In this document: in pieces, positions 1 through 8,626 of the stretch
Numbering within the stretch: position 1 is the first letter of the stretch
Layout: every line of letters begins with the position of its first letter
NCBI GenBank assembly: GCA_029821745.1
Contig: JALGSS010000002.1
Span: 1 to 53,077 of the forward strand
DNA from: Candidatus Zipacnadia bacterium
GTDB lineage: Bacteria > Armatimonadota > Zipacnadia > Zipacnadales > JABUFB01
Length of the DNA: 53,077 nucleotides
Direction of reading: 5' to 3'
Made by a program: the position numbers and the translations under genes
Notes under the pieces: model-generated
What the model was told of the DNA's origin: nothing
Seen by the model: the letters and a program-made list of their open reading frames with translations, nothing else
Databases searched by the model: none

Positions 1-2
1 GC

Positions 3-143
3 TTCACCTCAACCAAACAGGTGCGAAAGGCCATAGACGACTACATCAAAGTGCACAACGCAAATGCCCAACCGTTCGAATGGACCAAGCAAGATGTGCG
101 ACAAACCAAACCCAGAGAACAACTCAAGGACTTGATCAAGTAG
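3..143 (+). CDS. IS630-family transposase, C-terminal end (partial, runs off window)
   Basis: An open frame of 46 codons enters from the left edge and ends at a TAG. Its residues (FTSTKQVRKAIDDYI, then HNANAQPFEWTK) match the end of the DDE domain of IS630/Tc1-type transposases, where a helix is followed by the typical HNA-P-F-WTK motif. Only the C-terminus is in the window, so activity cannot be judged. The last bases overlap the 3' end of the opposite-strand lipoprotein gene, whose product stops abruptly here, so the insertion appears to have truncated that gene. The family call rests on the short motif. Confidence 0.7.
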   Translation, partial: FTSTKQVRKAIDDYIKVHNANAQPFEWTKQDVRQTKPREQLKDLIK

Positions 144-501
144 GTACTAGGCTGGTGCCGGCAGCATCAAATGCGACGGCTTCGACAAGCCTATTGGTGC
201 CCGAGGGCACGTCCAGATCGATTCGACCCACGCCGTTAACGACTTGGGCTTTGGTGATCTCACCTGTGATCGGTGAGCTGATATCCGACGCAGTGACGGT
301 CACCCGGATCCGCTCCGTCTCTGAGGGGATCACCTTAGCCGCGTCGCCGCTCGCCTCGGGCCAGTGAACCGCGAGGCTGAGCGTGCCCATGCCCGAGTTC
401 TCTCGCGCCTGACGGCCACCATTCCCACCACAGCCACCGAGGCCAGCAAAGGCCAAGACAAGCAGGAACACCATCGGGAATCGCACGTTGTGCTGTCGCA
501 T
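136..501 (-). CDS. small lipoprotein, 3' end cut by the IS630-type element
   Basis: A 121-residue secreted lipoprotein. The start chosen is the ATG at 501, with AGGTGAGAG just upstream; the frame is open further up but without a better start. Residues 1-24 form a lipoprotein signal (MRQHNVRFPMVF, then a hydrophobic stretch, then LGGCGG), so the mature protein is probably membrane-anchored. The rest resembles a beta-sandwich: TERIRVTVTASDIS, then GVGRIDLDVPSGTNRL. The last residues, FDAAGTSLVPT, run into the terminal bases of the transposase and stop, so the natural C-terminus is probably lost. It lies just downstream of the metallopeptidase gene on the same strand and may have been co-transcribed with it. 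No specific function is recognised. Confidence 0.65.
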   Translation of the reverse strand: MRQHNVRFPMVFLLVLAFAGLGGCGGNGGRQARENSGMGTLSLAVHWPEASGDAAKVIPSETERIRVTVTASDISSPITGEITKAQVVNGVGRIDLDVPSGTNRLVEAVAFDAAGTSLVPT

Positions 502-532
502 CTCTCTCACCTCTGGGCCGGAGGTTAGCATA

Positions 533-2437
533 CTACTCAATGACGATATCTGTTGTCGTGACCGTGATGTCGACACTCCCGCTGTCCTTCAATCCAGCCG
601 GGTCGCTGACTGTGCAGGTGACCGTATAGGCCCCGACTGATGCGGGCGCCGTCCACGTGACCTCGGATCCGCTGCCGGAGATCCCGCCAGCAGTCTTGAA
701 CCAACTGTAAGTGAGCGGGTCACCGTCCGGATCGGATGCGGTGCAGGTGACGGTGACTGGTGTGCCAGGAGGCACATCGTGTGGAGAGGCAAACACCTCA
801 GTGATCGTCGGGGCGCGATTGGGCGGCTGACTTTCGTACTCCGCAGTCACGATCAGCCGCCCCTCCACGGCACTTGTGGGCACGTATGCCGCCACGACGC
901 TGAATTCGTCGATGCCGGGGTACAGACGCGCAATGTCTACTGTATAGGCGCCCTGATCCAACTCGACTGCGACGACAAGACGCTTGTGATCGAATAGGTG
1001 GATGCGCCATCCGTTGCCCTTCTCGGTTGCGAGCCCTGTCCCCTCGAAACGGAGTCTCTCAAGCCCGCTCCCCTCGCAGGCCAAGTACCGGGCGGAGAAT
1101 GGGAGGACACCGTCCATGGTAACCGAGGGTGAAGCCGGTCCGATCGTGGCGTCCAGACTGGTCATGGCGCCGGGTTGCGGGCCATACGTTGGGCATTGGC
1201 CAAACACGGCAAAGTCGCGGCAAAACTGCGAGAACCGGGTTCCGGGCTGACTGGTGAGTGAGCGCAGGAATTCCATGTAGGGTGGAGGCATAGGCCATGG
1301 GAAGGAGCGCTTCAGAGACTCATACGAGTCGCGCACAAGCTTGAGGGTCGCGTAAGGCTCTTTGGGCCGCTCCCTGAACGCCAAGAAAGAGTATAGGTGG
1401 TATTTGTAGTAGTCTCTCGACGCACTGTGGGAGTTCTGCGTGAAGGAGTCACGCAGGATGTTGCCGACGCCGCTCCAGTAGTATGGACTCAGAGCCAGCT
1501 GTCCCCCGTTGGAGTATTCCGCGGCTACCGCGACAGCCGTAGCCTCCGTGAACCAAGGTTGCGGGACCAAATACCTGATGTTGTACGTTGCCTGCGACAC
1601 GTGCACTAGCTCGTGGGCGCATGCTTCGGTCATCCCCATGCCGGACGGTAGCACCACGGGGAATTCGACATCGCCAAAGTAATTCGTCCGGGGCTCGCCT
1701 ATGGATGGATTCACCGTGATGCGGACCTTCGGCCCCAACCCCAAGCCGTGTTGGGCGTAGACGGCGTAAGCTGATTCAGTCTCCGCCCGGATCTCCTCAG
1801 CGTAGGAGCAGCCAGCTTGGCTCTTGTAGTGGCAGACCGTCACATGGGTGCTGCGATGGTTGTCAGAGAGCGCTTCCGAGGAACGGCCGATCATCACCTC
1901 GATGCCTGCCGCGATGGCCGGGGGCGCGTCGCCCGCGGTCGGCTGTGATCTGGGTTTCCACGGTTGGGTGTGGCATGGCACTTCAAGTGTACGGCCATCT
2001 GCGAGGACGCGTGGCTTCACGAATTGGTGATGTCTGCCGCTATGGAGAACGGCAACCAACAACTCGGGCTCGCCGACTGGTTGCTCTGCCACCCAACGCA
2101 CATGCAAGGCACCAGGCGCGACCGCCTTCGAGGTGAGCACTTGGAGAGCCCAGGAGGGGGGGACACGACTGTATTCAGGCACGCCGGCGCCGTAGAATCT
2201 GCTTGAGTACTGCATGGTGAAGTAGACATCCTCACCCAGCGTTCCGGCAGGTATTCTCAGCTCGTAACCATGGCTTCCTGCAATGGTGCCGCCAGCCGTG
2301 CCGATGGTACCGCTCTGCGTCAGCCCTCCTCCTCCGCTGGCGCCGCCGCCACCGCCGCCACCTCCTCCCCCACAACCGGCCAACAGCAATACAAGAACAA
2401 GGACAGCAGTCATCGTCGGAAATGCCCAGTGTTTCAT
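533..2437 (-). CDS. secreted lipoprotein metallopeptidase (HEXXH) with PKD/Ig-like C-terminal domain
   Basis: A 634-residue protein. The ATG at 2437 is chosen because GGAGG sits about 6 nt upstream and the product then begins with a lipoprotein signal (LLLAGC, lipobox Cys22). The Cys is followed by an uninterrupted run of ten glycines and a second Gly-rich patch. Residues about 45-110 look like a ZU5-type beta-sandwich (GTAGGTIAG). Residues 275-279 are HELVH, a zinc-binding HEXXH motif, and E298 in PWFTEAT is a plausible third ligand, as in gluzincin-type peptidases. The C-terminal ~90 residues form a PKD/Ig-like domain (CTASDPDGDPLTYSWF). It probably acts at the outer surface; the substrate is unknown. 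The truncated lipoprotein gene follows 31 bp downstream. The peptidase call comes from the motif, not from whole-length family recognition. Confidence 0.75.
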   Translation of the reverse strand: MKHWAFPTMTAVLVLVLLLAGCGGGGGGGGGGASGGGGLTQSGTIGTAGGTIAGSHGYELRIPAGTLGEDVYFTMQYSSRFYGAGVPEYSRVPPSWALQVLTSKAVAPGALHVRWVAEQPVGEPELLVAVLHSGRHHQFVKPRVLADGRTLEVPCHTQPWKPRSQPTAGDAPPAIAAGIEVMIGRSSEALSDNHRSTHVTVCHYKSQAGCSYAEEIRAETESAYAVYAQHGLGLGPKVRITVNPSIGEPRTNYFGDVEFPVVLPSGMGMTEACAHELVHVSQATYNIRYLVPQPWFTEATAVAVAAEYSNGGQLALSPYYWSGVGNILRDSFTQNSHSASRDYYKYHLYSFLAFRERPKEPYATLKLVRDSYESLKRSFPWPMPPPYMEFLRSLTSQPGTRFSQFCRDFAVFGQCPTYGPQPGAMTSLDATIGPASPSVTMDGVLPFSARYLACEGSGLERLRFEGTGLATEKGNGWRIHLFDHKRLVVAVELDQGAYTVDIARLYPGIDEFSVVAAYVPTSAVEGRLIVTAEYESQPPNRAPTITEVFASPHDVPPGTPVTVTCTASDPDGDPLTYSWFKTAGGISGSGSEVTWTAPASVGAYTVTCTVSDPAGLKDSGSVDITVTTTDIVIE

Positions 2438-2823
2438 GTCAAGCCTCCGGACACAACCTGTCGCCCCTCTGATATACTTTGCCTTGGGTCTTGTGACTGC
2501 AACCAACTACTCAACCTATACGCGACCTCGCGGTGTGGTCTGCTCTGTCCGGTGTGAGATCATCGATACAGATACGGTACTTCTCGGAAATTGCCTGTGG
2601 TGAAGGGAATGTGCCGCAGTGAGTGGAAAAGAAGATGGTTTTATCGGTCAATATTTACGCGATCCTCAACCGATCGCGTAGATAATTTGACTTGGCAGAG
2701 AGAGCACCTCTTTGCCCCAGCTATTCATTGCCTCACGTTTTGTTGACAATAGTCGGGCGTAGATACTCCACTTGAATGACAGGGTTTGGTGCATTGCCCG
2801 GACAGACCTTGCCAGTCCAGGTG
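2438..2823. other. AT-richer spacer without a supported gene
   Basis: About 385 bp with noticeably lower GC than its surroundings. It should hold the promoter of the metallopeptidase gene (minus strand), but I cannot assign -35/-10 boxes with confidence. A consensus-like TTGACA on the plus strand at 2743 lacks a convincing -10. Confidence 0.4.
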
Positions 2824-2860
2824 TGGTCTGAATTCCGTTTCTTGGTCCACCTGCAGCAGA
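2824..2860 (+). repeat. solo IS3-type terminal inverted repeat
   Basis: Reads TGGTCTGAATTCCG followed by CTTGGTCCACCTGCAG, matching the termini at 21062, 26937, 30959 and 51892. No transposase lies next to it. The degenerate coding fragment to its right begins here, so this is probably an old insertion or recombination junction. Confidence 0.6.
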
Positions 2861-2861
2861 C

Positions 2862-3472
2862 GGGCCGCGATTTCAAGGTCCTCGCGGAGGATGGTGGCTG
2901 GGCGCTGTATGAGGCGGCCTACGAGGCCCCGCGAAGCGTCAATGCACTCGATGGGACCAACAACGTCTCGGACGAGCCATGTGCCCAGGGCGTCGAGATC
3001 GTGCGCGGTGCGAGAGAGGTGGCGGTAGGCGGGTACCATGACCAGGGCGCTCGGACCATCGAGGATTTCACCGACCCCGATCTGTACCGGCTCAGCGAGA
3101 GCAACCAGTATGAGAAGTGCGTGAAGGGTGGCAAATCGCAGATCACGGACGGGATGGTGGCGATGGAGGACGTGACCCAGAGCCTGGCGCTTTCGTATGA
3201 CACGAACACTGGCGAGCAGTGCTTGCTCTACTCGGAGACGAACTCGACGCACGGCAACACGTGGACGGGCATCGGGCGACTCGGTGATCTGCGACGGGCC
3301 GGACGGCGCAGGGTTCTGGCGGCCCGCCATGGAACTTGGGCAAGCACTCAATGTCTCCGGGCCGATGCTGTAGCCGGGCGAGAACACGGCTGCCCTCGAT
3401 GTACGCGATCCCGCGTAGTTTCCGGGCAACGTCAGCGTGATCCTCTACCGCTGGTGCCTCGCCGAGGAGTGA
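2862..3472 (+). pseudogene. decayed gene fragment, function not recognised (possibly sialidase/BNR-like)
   Basis: A frame open from about 2776 to 3290 reads TGRDFKVLAEDGGWALYEAA, later YSETNSTHGNTWTG. Near 3287 the coding signal moves to another frame (DSVICDGPDGAGFWRPAMEL, then NVSGPML), which has an in-frame TAG after GPML, a second TAG after DVRDPA, and a terminal TGA at 3470-3472. One frameshift plus two nonsense codons marks a decayed gene. Its 5' end is fused to the solo IS-type repeat, so the true start is missing. The Gly/Trp/Asp-rich texture is reminiscent of sialidase-like propellers, but that is a guess. Confidence 0.55.
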
Positions 3473-3497
3473 AGCAAGGCCGGGAAGCTGAGAATGA

Positions 3498-3605
3498 GTG
3501 ACGAAGGCCTTCGAACATGTGGCGCCGGACCGGACGCCGTTGGTCGAGATCTTCTGCCAGTACCACCCGATCTACTGGGACGTCTACGGCCCCCCTCGGG
3601 CCTCG
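3498..3605 (+). pseudogene. N-terminal remnant of a uroporphyrinogen-decarboxylase-like gene
   Basis: About 33 codons from a GTG read MTKAFEHVAPDRTPLVEIF followed by QYHPIYWDVYG. This matches the usual opening of UroD/MtaA-like methyltransferase-fold proteins of these phyla, where an F..E.PDR.P..E.F motif is followed by YHP..WD. Coding similarity stops at about 3600 and the rest of the roughly 350-residue protein is absent. It is a truncated remnant beside another decayed gene. The family assignment rests on this short N-terminus only. Confidence 0.45.
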
Positions 3606-3640
3606 CCATGCTCGGTCCACCACCCAAAGCTGCGTAAGAG

Positions 3641-3686
3641 GCCAAAGCAATGCACAGAAACTGGTGTCACTTGTGAGGGTAGGTCC
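3641..3686 (+). repeat. intergenic repeat module (unit B)
   Basis: A roughly 45-bp module whose better-preserved form at 21487 reads CCCAAAGTACCACATAGGAA followed by CTGGTATCACTCACGAGGGC. Here it is diverged but recognisable (CAGAAACTGGTGTCACTTGT, then GAGGGTAGGTC). Other copies lie near 12233, 38366 (inverted), 45762, 48385 and, weakly, 52379. Confidence 0.5.
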
Positions 3687-3846
3687 GGATCGGACCGCCC
3701 CGCGTCGAGCGGTCCCTGCCGATGTCAACAGACAACGCCCATTGCCGGCCTGCTTTCTCCCGGGAACCCAGTGCTGAGGGATATGCCGGGTCCGCGTGGA
3801 GCAAAGCCCCATTCGGGGAGAGTAGACTCCTGAGTTCCGGGTTACT

Positions 3847-4203
3847 TCACCTTTTCGGTGACGGGACACCGCCCAGCTTCCTGCGACCCTGGGCCAGGCG
3901 CTCCCGAATCTCATCCTGCTCAGCGGGTGTCCGAGCCTCGAACCGGGCCTTCGCCTTCTCGCTCTTCTGATCGCGCTGCCACTCCTTCTTCGTGAGGCCA
4001 CCATACTTGAGCGCCGCAACGGTCGCCACGCCCTCCTCCGTCGCCTGCGCCACGATCTTGAGACGGGTAGACCTCCGCGCGCTGCACCTCTCCTCTTCCG
4101 GGAACACACGGCCTCTCTCGAGGTAGAGTGGGTCCAGGGGGCATTCGGGGGCATTGCACTTCGGCTGCTGCGGACAGCGTTTGATCAGGGTACTGTCTTC
4201 CAT
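3847..4203 (-). CDS. small Cys-motif cytoplasmic protein, function unknown
   Basis: A 118-residue protein. The ATG at 4203 is chosen because AAGGAG lies about 9 nt upstream; the longer upstream frame is low-complexity and out of character. Residues 9-22 read CPQQPKCNAPECPLD, three cysteines in a compact pattern that could hold a metal. The C-terminal half is very rich in Lys, Arg and Glu, with a long predicted helix (EWQRDQKSEKAKARFEA, then AEQDEIRERLAQGRRK). No signal peptide or membrane segment. This looks like a conserved hypothetical, perhaps nucleic-acid binding, but I do not recognise a characterised family. It follows the 50-residue gene by 104 bp on the same strand. Confidence 0.6.
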   Translation of the reverse strand: MEDSTLIKRCPQQPKCNAPECPLDPLYLERGRVFPEEERCSARRSTRLKIVAQATEEGVATVAALKYGGLTKKEWQRDQKSEKAKARFEARTPAEQDEIRERLAQGRRKLGGVPSPKR

Positions 4204-4307
4204 GGCTGTCGGCTCCTTCTTGCGAAAGTTGCTGCGGCGCAGCGCCAGTCTTTGTTGGGGCAACCGGGTGTGGACGAGATGCTCTCGATCTGTTTCTGCG
4301 GTGCCAA

Positions 4308-4460
4308 CTATCCACTCCGACCACCTGCTGCCATCTGCCTCTGGATGATGGGCAGGAGTTCGGCCCATGTCTCGGGGCGAAGTGTCAGTCCCTTGCGCGT
4401 GGGCCACGTGATGCACAGCGCCTCCTCGAGGCCCTCGTTGATCACAGTTGCTTCACTCAT
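4308..4460 (-). CDS. 50-residue hypothetical protein
   Basis: A short frame starting at the ATG at 4460, with a purine-rich GGGAGGG about 11 nt upstream. The product begins MSEATVINEGLEEALC and continues KGLTLRPETWAELLPIIQRQ. The beta-strand / turn / amphipathic-helix layout and the KGLTL-PE-W motif recall the end of PC4-like single-stranded DNA-binding proteins (KGISL...EQW), but the protein is too short for that to be more than a hint. It lies upstream of the 118-residue gene on the same strand and may be co-transcribed. Moderately confident it is real. Confidence 0.45.
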   Translation of the reverse strand: MSEATVINEGLEEALCITWPTRKGLTLRPETWAELLPIIQRQMAAGGRSG

Positions 4461-4582
4461 GCGTTCCCATCCCTCCCCACGCACGGTCGTCGGGCCGTGC
4501 GATGCAAAGGGTGCAGCTGTGGTGCTGTGGTTCATCAAGCTAGGGGAGTTGTTCGATCTGGGGGTGTCGGGAGAGGACGGCT

Positions 4583-4955
4583 CTACATGGCAGCCGCTAG
4601 TTCCCGACATTCCTCACTGCCCATCCAGTTGCGTAGTTCGTCCAACTGGGGGAGCCAACGGAATCCCGATCCGTAGTATCCTCTGTGGTCTCGATACATC
4701 CCTCAGATGGTGGTTCTGCACGACCCGGTAGCGGTGACTTGCGACCCCCGGTCGTCCCGGGCTGCTCCTCATCTGAGGGATCAGAAGTCTGCCTGTGTAG
4801 TCTCCTCTGCAGCCCAAGCTCCTCTGAAACCACGCCTCTTCCCGGAGTCAGAGTGTCAACGCCACGAGAGCAACCACCCAACGACGACAGCAGGAAGTTC
4901 GCCTCACAGGCTGAACTCTCTCACTGCAGATGGTATCAAGACGGGGGCAAGAGCA
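4583..4955. repeat. mosaic IS3-derived intergenic repeat, copy 1 (left terminus missing)
   Basis: Contains, in order, the complement of the conserved short frame (minus strand 4699 to 4583, 38 codons, ending RNWMGSEECRELAAAM), the GGTTCTGCACGACC module near 4708, and the right end (CTCTCACTGCAGATGG, then ACGGGGGCAAGAGCA) ending about 4955. The right-end segment matches the complement of the transposase C-terminus at 31000. No left terminus (TGGTCTGAACCCC) is visible. The region lies in the roughly 660 bp upstream of the next plus-strand gene and may include its promoter. Confidence 0.7.
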
Positions 4956-5122
4956 AGCGCATCCGATGCCAACATAACACAAGGACCGACTCTGGGTGGC
5001 CAGTACAACGTGGCGTGGACTGCCGACGGCCTCAATCCTCAAGCGGTTTGCGTCGAGTCCGGATTGTCGCCGACGTCTGGGACGCGACCCGGGGCGTTTG
5101 GCTGGCTGAAGGGGATTGCCCG

Positions 5123-8100
5123 ATGAGTTGCAGGCATATGGCGTGTTTGAATGCGCTCGCCTTCCTTGCCGTGATCGCGAGGTCCGGCGTGGAACCTGCG
5201 GTGGCGCAGGCCGTGCCGCTGGAGATTCTCGAGCCGGCGGAGCGGGTGGGGACGGTGAAGGACTTCCCCGTCTCGCTGGGCCTTATCTTCCTCGAAGGTG
5301 AGTTGAGTTCAGCTCCCGGCGGGGCAGTGGTGGACGACCAAGGCAAAAGCGTCCCCTTCGACTGCGAGGTCACCGGCTGGTGGTCCCCGGAAAAGCTAAG
5401 CGTCAAATGGCTGCTGCTGCACTTCAAAGCGAGCAGCGACCGGAAGTATTTCTTCGTCCTCGGCGCCACGCCGCCTAAGCCGCAGGGAAGGCTCTTGGCC
5501 GTCGAGTCGGGAGGGAGCATCGCCGTCGACTCGGGCGCGCTCCAAGCGCGCCTTGCGCCCGGGAACGCGCCAGTCTTCGACTCCGTCGCGCTGAACGCCC
5601 ACCCCATCCTCGCGCCCGGGGCGTCGTTCTTCGAGATGGTGGACGACGAAGGGCGGGCGCTGATCTGTGACGACTGGACCTTGACGCTGGAGGAGAACAC
5701 GCCGCTGCGCGCAGTCATCAAGGCCGAGGGGATGATGCACCTTCCGGACGAGCCGCCGCTGGCCAAGCTCTTGGTCCGGTACCAGTTCTTCGCCGGTGAG
5801 GCCTTCGTCCGCATCTACCATACGTTCATCTGGATGGAGAAGAGCCTTGATCCCGGCGCGAACCGGATCGGCATCCGGCTTCGGCCAGCAGTGGGCACGC
5901 AGGGCGTCGTTCGCGTGGGCCTCTCTGACTACACCGATGAAGCCGAGCAGGCGCCCCTCAACTCTCAGGGCGACGTGGTCGCCTACCAGGACGATGTTGA
6001 GCATTATGCGATTGAGCAGGACGGGCGCGAGATCACGACCGGCGAGCGGTTGGGCGGTTGGATCTCTGTCGAGGACGCAGACGGCCGTGGCGTAGGCGTG
6101 TGCCTGAAGAACGCCTGGCAGACCTATCCGACGGCCCTGGCGGTGCGGAAAGGCGACATTGAGGTCGGCCTGTGGCCGGAGGAGGCGGGCAGGTTCTCGT
6201 TTGAGGAGCGGGACATCATGCCCGACCGCCTGTATTACTCGCGTTACTGGGAATACCAGACGTCCTGGGCACGCGAGGGCGGGCCGTCGTGGTTCAACAC
6301 CAGGGATCTTGTCGCCGACCACGTCGCGGACCTGTTCGCCGAGCTCAAGGCGCAGGCGGCCGCGCCGGGCGATTCGCCAGGCAAGCGGATCGTTTCATTT
6401 CTACGCCCCGAATTGCAGGAGCGCCTGCGCGGTTACGAGGCCGGCGCGCCGGTCACCGATGGCTTTCGGGCGCGCGTCGCCCATGGGATGAATGCATTCC
6501 TGAAGAAGCCCGACTTCTACGACGCCGCCTCCTGGCAGAACGTGGCGCTCAAGCCCAAGGCGAAAGAACTACTCGACAAAGGCATCGACGACCTCGGCGA
6601 GCCCGAACTGTTCTGGCTCAACCGCCTGCTGATCGAGTCGGCCTTCCCGCAGGCGATCTCGCCCACGGACGTGCCGCACCACATCCACGAAAACGCGCCG
6701 TTCGCGCGAGGTGGCGGCTACGTGCCCCACGGCCAGGGCGCGGCGCGCACGCACGAGATGACCGTGCTGTTTTACGACCGCTCGTCGGCGCGCTCATCGG
6801 AGCAGATCAACTCGCTTACGCAGCATCCCTTCGTCATGCGTCAGTCGCCGCAGCATGCCCTGCGCTCGCCCGTCTTCGGCTTCAAGCTCTCACCGGTGAA
6901 CAAGCGGAAGTATCCCGACATCGAACGCGCGCTGGAGATGTACGGCCGCGCGAGCTTCGCGCGCTACACCGAGACGTGCGACTACGGCTTCCACCGCTTC
7001 GGCATGCAGCACATGAACTATCCGGGCGAGGGCCTCTATCGCTGGTTCGCCGGCATGCAGTACGACCAGCAACTGATTCCATGGCTGCTGTTTCTCCGCG
7101 GCGGCGATCGGCGCTACTACGAAGAGGCGATGAACACCGCCACGTACGCCATGGACATGCAGACCAATCATTACAACACACTCGGCGCGCCCACCGGCTA
7201 CATGAGCTTCGTCGCGTCCATGCCCGTGCCCGAAGGGCCGACCTTCTCGGCCTACAACATGAAGATCCATTTCCTGTCGCTCTGCCATCATCTCACCGGC
7301 TACAAGCGCGCTGGCGAGGTGATGGACATGGCCATCGAAGGCGTCAAGACCATCTACCCGGGCACGCTGGAACGTTCGATCCCCATCGCCCGCCAGCTAT
7401 ACGGCATGAATCTGTTCTGCGCTCACGCGTACAACGAGACCTTCGGCCCGGCGATGAAGACAATTGCGCGGGCGAGCATCGACCATACGTTCGACACCCA
7501 TTACGACCCCGATGCCAACGTTTTCGCGGGCAACACGCAATACCTCTACAGGGGACTGCTCAGCCAGTACGGCATCTTCCCCGACCAGCGGTTCCGCGAT
7601 ATCATGCTGAAACACCTCTCCGGTTGTGGGATCCCGGGACTCGAACTGGGCGGCCCGACGGACAATCGCTCGGCCATCATGGTCGTCGCCTGCGGTTGGG
7701 CCTATGAGCAGACGGGTGATGAGCGCTACGCCCGCATCCTCTGGGACACCGCGCGGACGATCGCGGACATCGCACCCGACCACGACTGGTCCTCTCCCGT
7801 CCCCGTCGAGTACCCCCTGGGTCACTTCGCCAACTACTGCCATCGCATCCTGCCCATGCTGGTCGGCCTCGGCGTTGTCGACCGGAACCAGTTCGAATTC
7901 CCAGAGACCTCCTGCATCCATGACATGTTCGTGACCATCAACCGGCCCGGCAGCACGGGCACGGCATATGTCCGGGCGCTGAGGGACGGAGAACTGGACC
8001 TGAGACTCGAGGGCATTCCGACGAGCAGTGAGGCGGAAATCGCCGTCGCCGCCTTCCGCGCCGGCACTGATGAGAAGGTCGCCGATACCGTCCTCAGGAG

Positions 8101-8593
8101 CCGAAGTAAGACCGTTCTCACCAACCTGCGCCGGGATACAACCATCTCTGCATTTGAGGGAAGGCTTTCCGTCCCCAACGCGAAGACAGGAGACGTCTTC
8201 CGCCTGTCATACGAGGGCGGCGACGAGACGACCGGCCTCATGGCGCTGTCCGACGACGCGCAGATCGTCCACAAGATCGCGCCTGACACCATCCAGTTCT
8301 TCAGCCACTCCTACCAGTACTACATGGGCACGCGCGTCTTCATGAGAACGAAGGACGACACGCTGCGCATCACCCGCAACCGCGCGCGCGCTGCCTTCAC
8401 CGTCCGCGACGCGAAGACGCAAGAGGTCCTCGCCCGCGTCAAGATCCTTGATCCGCTGACCACGGAGTGTCGCGTCGGCGAGGGCCGTATGATCGAGCTG
8501 GTCCTCGGCGCCGGACGCTACACCATCTGGACGCTGGAGGGCATCGAGCCTTACGTCAGCGCCCGCCTGGAGGATTGGTTCTCACCCGAGTAA
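5123..8593 (+). CDS. secreted exo-rhamnogalacturonan-lyase-like protein (PcRGLX/YetA family)
   Basis: A 1156-residue protein. The frame is open upstream to 4685, but the ATG at 5123 is preferred: AAGGGGA lies about 9 nt upstream, and translation then begins with a signal peptide (CLNALAFLAVIA, cleavage near AVAQA). The N-terminus (VPLEILEPAERVGTVKDFPV, then SVKWLLLHFKAS) has the beta-barrel pattern of the first PcRGLX domain, followed by a long alpha/alpha-toroid-like middle (HPFVMRQSP, DYGFHRFGMQHMNYPGEGLY, AMDMQTNHYN) and a beta-rich C-terminus. The family includes enzymes acting on rhamnogalacturonan backbones; the true substrate here is inferred. A paralogue of the same architecture is at 48632. 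It heads a likely operon with the genes at 8627 and 10100. Confidence 0.75.
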   Translation: MSCRHMACLNALAFLAVIARSGVEPAVAQAVPLEILEPAERVGTVKDFPVSLGLIFLEGELSSAPGGAVVDDQGKSVPFDCEVTGWWSPEKLSVKWLLLHFKASSDRKYFFVLGATPPKPQGRLLAVESGGSIAVDSGALQARLAPGNAPVFDSVALNAHPILAPGASFFEMVDDEGRALICDDWTLTLEENTPLRAVIKAEGMMHLPDEPPLAKLLVRYQFFAGEAFVRIYHTFIWMEKSLDPGANRIGIRLRPAVGTQGVVRVGLSDYTDEAEQAPLNSQGDVVAYQDDVEHYAIEQDGREITTGERLGGWISVEDADGRGVGVCLKNAWQTYPTALAVRKGDIEVGLWPEEAGRFSFEERDIMPDRLYYSRYWEYQTSWAREGGPSWFNTRDLVADHVADLFAELKAQAAAPGDSPGKRIVSFLRPELQERLRGYEAGAPVTDGFRARVAHGMNAFLKKPDFYDAASWQNVALKPKAKELLDKGIDDLGEPELFWLNRLLIESAFPQAISPTDVPHHIHENAPFARGGGYVPHGQGAARTHEMTVLFYDRSSARSSEQINSLTQHPFVMRQSPQHALRSPVFGFKLSPVNKRKYPDIERALEMYGRASFARYTETCDYGFHRFGMQHMNYPGEGLYRWFAGMQYDQQLIPWLLFLRGGDRRYYEEAMNTATYAMDMQTNHYNTLGAPTGYMSFVASMPVPEGPTFSAYNMKIHFLSLCHHLTGYKRAGEVMDMAIEGVKTIYPGTLERSIPIARQLYGMNLFCAHAYNETFGPAMKTIARASIDHTFDTHYDPDANVFAGNTQYLYRGLLSQYGIFPDQRFRDIMLKHLSGCGIPGLELGGPTDNRSAIMVVACGWAYEQTGDERYARILWDTARTIADIAPDHDWSSPVPVEYPLGHFANYCHRILPMLVGLGVVDRNQFEFPETSCIHDMFVTINRPGSTGTAYVRALRDGELDLRLEGIPTSSEAEIAVAAFRAGTDEKVADTVLRSRSKTVLTNLRRDTTISAFEGRLSVPNAKTGDVFRLSYEGGDETTGLMALSDDAQIVHKIAPDTIQFFSHSYQYYMGTRVFMRTKDDTLRITRNRARAAFTVRDAKTQEVLARVKILDPLTTECRVGEGRMIELVLGAGRYTIWTLEGIEPYVSARLEDWFSPE

Positions 8594-8626
8594 CTGTGGA
8601 TAGCGGACGCCTGCGAAAGGAAGTCC

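Noticed and set aside
2743-2775. TTGACA as a plus-strand promoter
   Set aside because: No -10 box at suitable distance and only decayed genes downstream.
4685-5122. N-terminal extension of the first PcRGLX-like protein
   Set aside because: This part is repeat sequence and translates without protein character; the signal peptide and ribosome site place the start at 5123.
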